This document shows, one piece after another, positions 1-5,576 of a stretch of 5,779 bases of DNA. Both the position numbers and the translations under genes were made by a program. The notes under the pieces are model-generated. The model made no database searches. It saw only the letters and a list, made by a program, of their open reading frames with translations, and was not told the DNA's origin. The DNA is taken from assembly GCA_964360755.1 (NCBI GenBank), contig CAYHYE010000035.1:1-5779 (forward strand), read 5' to 3'. The DNA is from JACPLR01 sp964360755. Lineage in GTDB: Archaea; Nanobdellota; Nanobdellia; Pacearchaeales; GW2011-AR1. How positions within the stretch are numbered: the first letter of the stretch is position 1; each line of letters opens with the position of its first letter.

Positions 1-2580
1 AAAGATGAAGAAGATGAATCTGAAGAAAAGATTTCCAAAGACGAAGAGAATGGAGATAGTGAAATTAAAAATGGAAATACTGTTGAAAGCGGAGAAATTG
101 AGACTTTAGAAAAATCTGAAATTAATCTTAAAGATATTGGAGAAGATAGAGTAGTCAATAGCGAAATTTCTGGTGAAATGCAGAGAGCTTATATTGATTA
201 TGCAATGTCTGTAATTGTTTCAAGAGCTCTGCCTTCTGTTGAAGATGGTTTGAAACCTGTTCATAGAAGAATTTTATACGCAATGGATCAAATGGGTTTA
301 GATAAGGGACCTACAAAAAAATCAGCAAGAATTGTTGGAGAAATTATGGGAAAATACCACCCCCATGGTGATGTTGCTATTTATGATTCTTTAGTAAGGA
401 TGGCCCAGAATTTTTCTTTGAGATATCCACTTATCCATGGGCAAGGAAATTTTGGAAGCATGGATGGTGATGAAGCAGCTGCAATGAGATACACCGAGGC
501 AAAACTAGCTAAAATTTCTTTAGAACTTTTACAGGACATTGATAAAGATACTGTAAAATTTGTCGGCAATTTTGATAACTCTTTGAAAGAGCCTTTGATA
601 CTTCCTGGAAAAATTCCTAATTTATTAATTAATGGAAGTTCTGGAATTGCAGTTGGTATGGCAACTAATATCCCTCCGCATAATATTGTAGAAGTTTGTG
701 ATGCAATTATCGCAACTATTGACAACCCCCAAATTGAAATTAAAGAGCTTGTAGATTATATTAAAGGTCCTGATTTTCCAACTGGAGGGATAATGGTTAA
801 TGAAAATCTTCTTGAAATGTATTCTACTGGAAGAGGGGCTGTAACTTTAAGGGGAAATGTTAAGACAGAAAGTGGAAAAACTAAAGAAGCAATTATTATT
901 GATGAAATCCCTTATCAAGTAAATAAATCTGAACTTGTAAAACAAATTGCAGAGCTTGCTAGAGATAAAAAACTAGTTGATGTTTCTGATATAAGAGATG
1001 AATCTTCAAAAGGCAATGTTAGAATTGTTGTTGAACTAAGAAAAGGCGTTGATCCTAAGTTTACAATTAATAGGCTATATAAAAGCACTAATCTGCAAAC
1101 AAGATTCAATGCTGTTTTTGTTGCCTTGGATAATGGTATTCCTAAAACTATGAATCTTAAGCAGATTGTAGATGCTTATATTTTACATAGAAGAAAAATA
1201 GTAAGAAAAAGAAATGAATTTGATTTAAAAAAAGCAGAGAACAGACTTCACATTGTTTTGGGATTATTGATTGCCCAAAGACAAATTGACAAAGTTATTG
1301 AAACTATTAAAAAAAGCAAAACATTTCAAGAAGCAAGTGAAAATTTACAGAAGAAGTTTGATTTAACTAAAAAACAAGCAGAAGCTATTCTTGAAATAAC
1401 TTTGAAGCAGTTGACTGCTTTAGAAAGGGAGAAATTAGAAAAAGAAGAAAAAGATTTAAAGGAATTAATAAAAGAATTAAAAATAATTCTTGGTGATGAA
1501 AGGGAAATATTAAAAATTATAAAGAAAGAGCTTAATGAATTGAAAAAAAGTTATGGTGATGAAAGAAGGACTAAAGTAATAAAGTCTGTTAAAGAAATTG
1601 AAGAAAAAGACCTTGTTTTGAAACAAGATGTTATTATAACTATTACTGAAAAAGGATATATTAAAAGAATGCCTTTCAAAGCTTATCATGAACAAAGGCG
1701 CGGAGGAAAAGGAGTTATTGGAGCTGATTTAGCAACAGATGATTTTGTAAAGCAAGTTTTAACATGTTCGACTCATGATTATTTATTATTATTTACTAAA
1801 AGAGGCAGATTACTATGGTTAAAATCACATAAAGTTCCAGAAATGCAGAGATATGGAAGAGGGCAGGCAATTGTTAATTTATTAAATATTAAAGACGATG
1901 AAGTTTCTAGTGTTATGCCTGTTAAGGATTTTAAGGATTATTTATTTATGGTTACTAAAAAAGGAATGGTTAAGAAAATCAGATTAGATATGTTTTCAAA
2001 ACCTAGAAATGTTGGAGTAAGGATAATTAATCTTCCTTCTGATAATTCTGATAGTGTTGTTGATGTAAAAAGAATTATGGATAAACAAGAAGTAATGCTT
2101 ATGACTGCTGATGGGCAGGCAATAAGATTTAATTCAGATGAAGTTAGAAATATGGGAAGAGCAAGTTATGGAGTTACAGGAATTAAACTTGAAAAAGATG
2201 ATGAAGTTGTAAGCATGGAAATAGTTCCTATGGAAAAAACTAAAAAAACTATTTTAACAATTACTGATAGAGGATATGGTAAACGAAGTGACGTTGATAA
2301 TTATAGATTAACTCGAAGAGCTGGAAAAGGAGTTATAAATCTTAAAACTGGAGAGAAAGTTGGCAAAGTTATAAGAACTATAGAAGTTGACGAAAAAGAT
2401 ACTATTGTTGTAACAACTAAAAAAGGAATGGCAATAAGAACTAAGCTTAAGCAGATTCGTATAATGGGAAGAGCTGCGCAGGGAGTAAAAATAATTAATT
2501 TAAACCATGGCGACAGAGTTGGTGATGTTGCAAAACTTGTTGAAGTTGAAGAAGTAATTCTTGAGAGTGTGGAAGAATGA
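1..2580 (+). CDS. gyrA: DNA gyrase subunit A (5' end outside window), with acidic N-terminal extension
   Basis: This is the DNA-cleaving and wrapping subunit of gyrase, which works with GyrB to introduce negative supercoils using ATP. The frame is open to the left edge, giving 859 visible residues; E. coli GyrA has about 875. Numbering visible residues from base 1: residues 1-49 are acidic low-complexity sequence (20 Asp/Glu), and the conserved core starts near residue 50. The winged-helix gate contains HPHGD at 120-124 and the catalytic Tyr164 (codon 490-492) in RYTEAKLAK. GIAVGMATNIPPHN follows near 215-228. A Lys/Glu-rich coiled-coil arm spans about 395-520. The GyrA box QRRGGKG lies at 565-571, followed by the repeated blades of the DNA-wrapping C-terminal domain. 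The GyrA box separates it from ParC. Met at 178 is not the start, because the conserved helix before YIDYAM (EISGEMQRA) is already coded upstream of it. No gyrB is visible here. The position of E. coli Ser83 is Val. Confidence 0.96.
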   Translation, partial: KDEEDESEEKISKDEENGDSEIKNGNTVESGEIETLEKSEINLKDIGEDRVVNSEISGEMQRAYIDYAMSVIVSRALPSVEDGLKPVHRRILYAMDQMGLDKGPTKKSARIVGEIMGKYHPHGDVAIYDSLVRMAQNFSLRYPLIHGQGNFGSMDGDEAAAMRYTEAKLAKISLELLQDIDKDTVKFVGNFDNSLKEPLILPGKIPNLLINGSSGIAVGMATNIPPHNIVEVCDAIIATIDNPQIEIKELVDYIKGPDFPTGGIMVNENLLEMYSTGRGAVTLRGNVKTESGKTKEAIIIDEIPYQVNKSELVKQIAELARDKKLVDVSDIRDESSKGNVRIVVELRKGVDPKFTINRLYKSTNLQTRFNAVFVALDNGIPKTMNLKQIVDAYILHRRKIVRKRNEFDLKKAENRLHIVLGLLIAQRQIDKVIETIKKSKTFQEASENLQKKFDLTKKQAEAILEITLKQLTALEREKLEKEEKDLKELIKELKIILGDEREILKIIKKELNELKKSYGDERRTKVIKSVKEIEEKDLVLKQDVIITITEKGYIKRMPFKAYHEQRRGGKGVIGADLATDDFVKQVLTCSTHDYLLLFTKRGRLLWLKSHKVPEMQRYGRGQAIVNLLNIKDDEVSSVMPVKDFKDYLFMVTKKGMVKKIRLDMFSKPRNVGVRIINLPSDNSDSVVDVKRIMDKQEVMLMTADGQAIRFNSDEVRNMGRASYGVTGIKLEKDDEVVSMEIVPMEKTKKTILTITDRGYGKRSDVDNYRLTRRAGKGVINLKTGEKVGKVIRTIEVDEKDTIVVTTKKGMAIRTKLKQIRIMGRAAQGVKIINLNHGDRVGDVAKLVEVEEVILESVEE

Positions 2581-2585
2581 AAGTA

Positions 2586-2599
2586 GGAATGTTTAAAAA
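2586..2599 (+). promoter_or_regulatory. Archaeal BRE/TATA promoter for the 132-residue gene
   Basis: A BRE-like GGAATG is followed directly by TTTAAAAA (2592-2599). The TATA centre lies about 26 bases before the ATG at 2622, the normal archaeal TATA-to-start-site distance. The transcript should therefore be leaderless, which agrees with the absence of a Shine-Dalgarno. It sits in the 41-base gap after gyrA. This is inferred from spacing and sequence only. Confidence 0.5.
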
Positions 2600-2621
2600 G
2601 GATTAATAATATGATTTTTTA

Positions 2622-3020
2622 ATGGAAAATTTTAGAGATTATGATTTGAAAAAACTAGAAGAACTTTATGACGCTCTTCCAAAAGATAGAAAACTTCCGG
2701 GTTGCGAGAAAGGAAAAGATTTTTTGGAATTAGTTTTTAGTAGGAGAGATATTATGTCTAAAGGAGAGGATTTAAGTTCTTTTATTACAAAGGAAATTCA
2801 TTTTTCTTTAGATCTTAGAGGATTTAATTTTGTTAATGGTGCTTTTGTTCCTAGAATTTCTTGTGACGGTTATCTTAAACTAAGGGATTCTATGTTACAA
2901 GCACTTATTAAAAAAGCATTTGATATTACATCACATAACTCTAATGACAGAAATTATGTTAATTATAGTTTAGAATTTTATCATACTAATCAACCTTCTT
3001 TTGATTTAATTAAGGCATAG
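2622..3020 (+). CDS. Hypothetical protein, 132 residues, unrecognised
   Basis: I do not recognise this protein. It has no signal peptide, no convincing transmembrane segment and no known catalytic motif. The first 60 residues are charged and probably helical (DLKKLEELYDALPKDRKLPG). The middle (about 61-82, FSLDLRGFNFVNGAFVPRI) looks beta-like, a helix follows (84-100), and the tail is rich in Asn, Ser and Tyr. There are two cysteines (28 and 81), too few for a classical zinc site. The ATG at 2622 is chosen because a TATA box sits about 26 bases upstream, implying a leaderless message. An earlier ATG at 2611 gives only Met-Ile-Phe and then a stop that overlaps this ATG by one base. Codon use matches gyrA, with A/T-ending codons throughout. 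It follows gyrA by 41 bases but appears to be transcribed from its own promoter, so a link to gyrase is not implied. Confidence 0.75.
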   Translation: MENFRDYDLKKLEELYDALPKDRKLPGCEKGKDFLELVFSRRDIMSKGEDLSSFITKEIHFSLDLRGFNFVNGAFVPRISCDGYLKLRDSMLQALIKKAFDITSHNSNDRNYVNYSLEFYHTNQPSFDLIKA

Positions 3021-3051
3021 TAAAATTTTAGGTTAATTATTGAAAGAGTTA

Positions 3052-3104
3052 TTATATAAATTATTAAAAACCCTTTTTTTATTTAATTTTATGAAAGGAA
3101 AGAT
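3052..3104 (+). promoter_or_regulatory. purD promoter and leader, with T-tract
   Basis: TTATATAAA (3052-3060) is a good archaeal TATA box, predicting a start site near 3082 and a leader of about 28 bases. The leader ends in a purine-rich GGAAAGAT (3097-3104), five bases before the ATG, which may act as a weak Shine-Dalgarno. Between them, AAAAACCC and a run of seven T (3074-3080) could also serve as the T-rich terminator of the preceding gene. The two roles cannot be separated by eye. Confidence 0.45.
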
Positions 3105-3109
3105 AAGAA

Positions 3110-4396
3110 ATGAAAAAGGTTTTAATTATTGGATCTGGTGGAAGAGAGCACGCTTTAGGTTGGAAATTAGGACAAAGTGATGAAATATCAGAAATATTAT
3201 ATGCTCCTGGAAACGCAGGCACAGAAGAAGAGAAAGGAAGAAATATTTCTATTGATGGATCAAAAAAGGATAATTTTTTAGCATTGGTAAATTTAGTTGA
3301 AGCAGAGAATGTAGATATGGTAGTTGTTGGTCCAGAAACACCTTTGGCTGATGGGATCGTAGACTATTTTAATTATAGAGGGTATAATATGATATTTGGT
3401 CCAACCCAAAGAGCTTCGTTATTGGAATCTGATAAATTCTTCTCTTTTGATTTGATGAATGAATTACATATACCACAAGCAAACTCTGTTAAGTGTTATT
3501 CTATAAAAGAAGCAATAAATGCGATTAATGAAAGATCAACACAAAATGGAATTGTAATTAAAGCAAGAGGTCTTACAGGAGGAAAAGGAGTTACAGTGTA
3601 TGATTCCAAAGATCAAGCATTAGTAAAGATAACAAATCATGCAAGGAAATATGGTTCAGATGTATTGATTGCTGAAAGGTTATATGGACAAGAATTTTCT
3701 ATATTTGGAATATCTGATGGAAATAAAGTTTCACCATTAGAAATATCTTTACAGGATCACAAACCTCTTTTGGATAATGATAAAGGTTCTAATACTGGCG
3801 GTATGGGTGCTTATGGTCCTGTACCAATTGCTTCTGTAGAGGTTGTAAAATATGTTGCTGAAAAAATAATGACTCCACTTGTTCAAAGGATGAAAGAACA
3901 AGGTAGTGAATATAAAGGATTTTTATATAGTGGAATGATAATGACTAAAGAAGGACCCAAAGTTATTGAATGTAATATAAGATTTGGAGATCCAGAATGT
4001 CAATCTGCAATGATGATGCTAAAGAATGACTTATACAAAGCCCTCTTATTAAGTCTAGAAGGAAGATTAGATCAAGTGAGAATGGAATTTAATCCTGGAG
4101 CTTCTTGTTGTGTTGTTTTAGCTTCTCAAGGCTATCCAGAAAGTTACAAAAAGGGATTGGTTATTAGTGGATTAACTGATGCAAATAAAGTAAATGGAGC
4201 GAAAGTCTTCCATGCAGGAACAAAACTAGATAATAATCAAATATTGACATCAGGCGGAAGAGTTTTGGGAGTTACAGGATATTCTTCACAAGGAATTGCA
4301 GATGCGCAAAGAGTAGCTTATGAAGCTGTCTCTAAAATTAGTATCCCTGGAGCATTTCATTATAGGAAAGATATTGCAGATAAAGCATTAAGATAA
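3110..4396 (+). CDS. purD: Phosphoribosylamine--glycine ligase (GAR synthetase)
   Basis: This cytosolic ATP-grasp enzyme joins glycine to 5-phosphoribosylamine with ATP, giving glycinamide ribonucleotide, the second step of de novo purine synthesis. At 428 residues it has the family's usual length and domain order. The N-terminal domain carries IGSGGREHA (7-15) and GPETPLADG (74-82). The ATP-grasp region has KARGLTGGKGV (151-161), LIAERLYGQEFS (186-197), and DHK (216-218) followed by NTGGMGAYGP (228-237). The metal-binding Glu287 and Asn289 lie in IECNIRFGDPECQ. GGRVLGVTG (382-390) and HYRKDIADKAL close the C-terminal domain. The start is fixed by the canonical opening MKKVLIIGSGG. Small departures from common family sequence are KARGL for KADGL and ECNIRFGDPECQ for EFNARFGDPETQ; the metal and ATP ligands remain, so it should be active. 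It has its own promoter, and no other pur gene is in the window. Confidence 0.96.
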   Translation: MKKVLIIGSGGREHALGWKLGQSDEISEILYAPGNAGTEEEKGRNISIDGSKKDNFLALVNLVEAENVDMVVVGPETPLADGIVDYFNYRGYNMIFGPTQRASLLESDKFFSFDLMNELHIPQANSVKCYSIKEAINAINERSTQNGIVIKARGLTGGKGVTVYDSKDQALVKITNHARKYGSDVLIAERLYGQEFSIFGISDGNKVSPLEISLQDHKPLLDNDKGSNTGGMGAYGPVPIASVEVVKYVAEKIMTPLVQRMKEQGSEYKGFLYSGMIMTKEGPKVIECNIRFGDPECQSAMMMLKNDLYKALLLSLEGRLDQVRMEFNPGASCCVVLASQGYPESYKKGLVISGLTDANKVNGAKVFHAGTKLDNNQILTSGGRVLGVTGYSSQGIADAQRVAYEAVSKISIPGAFHYRKDIADKALR

Positions 4397-4424
4397 AACC
4401 CCAAAAGAAAGAATTGTAAGTTGT

Positions 4425-4440
4425 TTTATAATATTATAAA
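4425..4440. repeat. Perfect 16-base AT palindrome upstream of a promoter
   Basis: TTTATAATATTATAAA is its own reverse complement. It lies 29 bases after the purD stop and ends two bases before the BRE-like element of the next gene. It could be a dimeric-repressor operator or a weak hairpin ending the purD transcript. AT-only palindromes also arise by chance in DNA of this composition, so function is uncertain. Confidence 0.35.
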
Positions 4441-4442
4441 TA

Positions 4443-4456
4443 GGAAAATTTAAATA
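4443..4456 (+). promoter_or_regulatory. Archaeal BRE/TATA promoter that decides the next start codon
   Basis: GGAAAA (4443-4448) is followed by TTTAAATA (4449-4456). The TATA centre is about 25 bases from the ATG at 4478 but only about 16 from the ATG at 4469. For a leaderless transcript the first ATG would lie upstream of the RNA start, which favours 4478. No Shine-Dalgarno precedes either ATG. Confidence 0.55.
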
Positions 4457-4477
4457 TTTGTATTTTCTATGAAAATT

Positions 4478-5305
4478 ATGGAAGCAGGATATGAACTAAT
4501 TGAGACAAATCCCAAAGCACCTATAAAAAATTTAATTAGAATTTTAAGAGGAGACAAAGAGTTAATCACAAGCTTAGACGTTTTTGGTCCAGATTATTTT
4601 AGAAATAATATTGCAAAAATACAAGAATCTTATTCTCGTCCTCAAACAGGAGAAATAATAAATTTTAGGGAGCCAACTACTGCAGAATCTATTTTAGCTG
4701 CTTCTTATGATTTTGAAAATAGGGTTAAGCGAATGATTTCCAATCCGAGATGGTTGCAGGATGGAAGAATGGAAATAACTTCATATCCTAAATTTCTACA
4801 GCTTGGAAGAATAGTAAAAACTTCAGAAGGGGTTTTTGCAAATCCTCCAAAAGATGAAAATGGAAATCCTGTAACTAATGAAGATGAACTTAAATCTTAT
4901 TTGAACAGAGCTAAGCCCATAAAAGTAGATAAGGGAAGAATTTATATTGTTTCAGATTCAGAACAGTTAAGGGATTTTGGATTTGCAGATTATGATTCTT
5001 TTGAAAGAGGACCTCAAGATTATGATACTTTTTTACAAGGCGGATTAGCAAGAGTTTTAGAGCATACTGAAAAACCAGCAGAAGCTTTTAGTCAAATAGT
5101 TTCTAAGGAAAATTATCCTATGGGAGTTAAGGTTTGTGATTTTGATAGTGTTGAAAGACCTGCTTTAATACTTGTGCTCTTGGATGCTGTTGGGTACTCG
5201 GACGACGACTTCAGGCTGAATGTCAATGGCGAAGATTTACGCAACGTCGGCTATGCGTTTGGAGTGTTGAATAAAAGCGCCACAGGCACTTCACAAATTT
5301 TATAA
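4478..5305 (+). CDS. Hypothetical protein, 275 residues, candidate DGR target
   Basis: This is not a protein with a named function. The ATG at 4478 is preferred over the in-frame ATG at 4469 (278 residues) because of TATA spacing. There is no signal peptide and no clear membrane segment, so it is probably cytoplasmic. Residues 1-90 look helical and charged. Residues 100-225 form a mixed, globular-looking domain with SEGVFANPPKDENGNP (116-131) and QGGLARVLEHTEKP (187-200). The short hydrophobic stretch ALILVLL (229-235) leads into the last ~40 residues, encoded by compositionally different DNA (from about 5171) and ending GYAFGVLNKSA. I have an unverified impression that DPANN genomes hold families of related proteins with a conserved body and a variable tail before a GYAFGV-like motif; that fits a protein diversified by a retroelement. 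It has its own promoter and is followed by a T-rich terminator. The gene is convincing; the role is inference. Confidence 0.82.
   Translation: MEAGYELIETNPKAPIKNLIRILRGDKELITSLDVFGPDYFRNNIAKIQESYSRPQTGEIINFREPTTAESILAASYDFENRVKRMISNPRWLQDGRMEITSYPKFLQLGRIVKTSEGVFANPPKDENGNPVTNEDELKSYLNRAKPIKVDKGRIYIVSDSEQLRDFGFADYDSFERGPQDYDTFLQGGLARVLEHTEKPAEAFSQIVSKENYPMGVKVCDFDSVERPALILVLLDAVGYSDDDFRLNVNGEDLRNVGYAFGVLNKSATGTSQIL
5171..5290 (+). other. Candidate DGR variable region at the 3' end of the gene
   Basis: By hand count these 120 bases contain 61 G+C (51%), against 39 of 120 (32.5%) in the preceding 5051-5170. Sense-strand A is 19 of 100 in 5171-5270, against 42 of 120 before. Of the 19 codons from 5195 to 5251, 11 end in C (Tyr, Asp, Phe, Val, Gly, Arg and Asn codons); of the 20 codons before 5171, none does. 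In DGRs, adenines of a template repeat, typically in AAC/AAT codons, are randomised during copying into the target's variable region, which gives exactly adenine loss and NNC/NNT codons. The 3' part, encoding GYAFGVLNKSA, would be the constant homing end. Boundaries are approximate. No template repeat or reverse transcriptase is in view. Confidence 0.5.
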
Positions 5306-5311
5306 ATCCTA

Positions 5312-5347
5312 GTTTATAAGCTTTTTAAACTTTTTTATAATATTTTT
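5312..5347 (+). terminator. T-rich terminator with weak inverted repeat
   Basis: Seven bases after the stop at 5305, GTTTA (5312-5316) and TAAAC (5326-5330) form an imperfect inverted repeat around AAGCTT. Runs of T follow at 5322-5326, 5331-5336 and 5343-5347. Multiple T-tracts on the non-template strand are the usual archaeal termination signal. If the gene is a DGR target, the same inverted repeat could be the hairpin often found just after the variable region. Confidence 0.5.
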
Positions 5348-5363
5348 ATACCCTTTATATGAA

Positions 5364-5378
5364 GGAAAGATTTAAAAA
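5364..5378 (+). promoter_or_regulatory. Archaeal BRE/TATA promoter for the acidic small gene
   Basis: GGAAAGA followed by TTTAAAAA (5371-5378) is a textbook BRE/TATA pair. It predicts transcription from about 5400, giving a leader of about 22 bases before the ATG at 5422. This leader has room for the Shine-Dalgarno seen at 5410-5415, unlike the leaderless genes nearby. Confidence 0.55.
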
Positions 5379-5409
5379 ATGAAAATGTTTTTAGAAATGT
5401 AATTAAATT

Positions 5410-5415
5410 GAGGTG
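5410..5415 (+). promoter_or_regulatory. Strong Shine-Dalgarno GAGGTG for the 36-residue gene
   Basis: GAGGTG matches the archaeal 16S rRNA 3' end (complement of CACCTC) and sits six bases before the ATG at 5422. It is the clearest ribosome binding site in the window and the main reason to accept so short a gene. Confidence 0.65.
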
Positions 5416-5421
5416 TTATAT

Positions 5422-5532
5422 ATGAAGCAATCTTTTGAAGAAGAGGAGGAAGCTTTTATTGATGACGATGATGGCCAAGATGGTGATGATGACGACTCAG
5501 ACAATGAGCCATCTGATGATGACAGCTGGTAA
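5422..5532 (+). CDS. Very acidic 36-residue protein, unknown function
   Basis: This short frame encodes 36 residues, 19 of them Asp or Glu: five Glu at 6-10, four Asp at 14-17, four Asp at 22-25 and three Asp at 32-34. The only basic residue is Lys2, and the protein ends in Trp36. It has no fold signature and should be disordered and strongly negative at neutral pH. Evidence that it is real: a good BRE/TATA promoter, GAGGTG six bases before the ATG, and a stop well short of the next gene's promoter. Because it is low-complexity, homology searches will say little. Possible roles are a DNA-mimic or polycation-binding peptide, a chaperone-like partner, or a metal-binding peptide; none is demonstrated. 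It lies 116 bases after the candidate DGR target, but separate promoters argue against a common transcript. Confidence 0.6.
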   Translation: MKQSFEEEEEAFIDDDDGQDGDDDDSDNEPSDDDSW

Positions 5533-5544
5533 TTATGTTTAATA

Positions 5545-5556
5545 AAGTGTTTTAAA
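5545..5556 (+). promoter_or_regulatory. Probable BRE/TATA promoter for the dedA-like gene
   Basis: AAGTGT followed by TTTAAA (5551-5556) lies about 23 bases before the ATG at 5577, slightly short but compatible with a leaderless transcript. No Shine-Dalgarno precedes the ATG. It begins 12 bases after the stop of the acidic gene. Confidence 0.4.
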
Positions 5557-5576
5557 CCTATTTAACTTAGTAATTT

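Noticed and set aside
178..180. ATG at 178 as the start of gyrA
   Set aside because: The frame is open upstream, the conserved helix before YIDYAM is already coded ahead of this ATG, and no TATA or SD is correctly placed. The true start is outside the window.
381..725. Antisense open frame of 114 residues inside gyrA, and similar ones at 915-1109 and 1510-1695
   Set aside because: They mirror strongly conserved gyrA coding sequence, have no promoter or ribosome site of their own, and give unconvincing proteins. They are shadows of the sense frame.
178..2580. Topoisomerase IV subunit ParC instead of GyrA
   Set aside because: The intact GyrA box QRRGGKG and the full set of C-terminal wrapping blades identify GyrA.
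2611..2622. Tiny leader peptide (Met-Ile-Phe) overlapping the 132-residue gene
   Set aside because: The TATA position would put transcription start after this ATG, and three codons carry no evidence of function.
3091..3104. ATG at 3091 before purD, and the resemblance of this purine-rich stretch to 5359-5371
   Set aside because: The ATG is out of frame with purD. The shared GGAAAGA is explained as a BRE at 5364 and a weak SD at 3097; a true repeat is not needed.
5379..5402. Seven-codon frame after the 5371 TATA box
   Set aside because: It lies at or upstream of the predicted transcript start and has no ribosome binding site.
5422..5532. Acidic small gene as a DGR accessory protein (Avd-like)
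   Set aside because: Avd-type proteins are larger, basic and helical; this one is short and almost purely acidic, so no link is supported.
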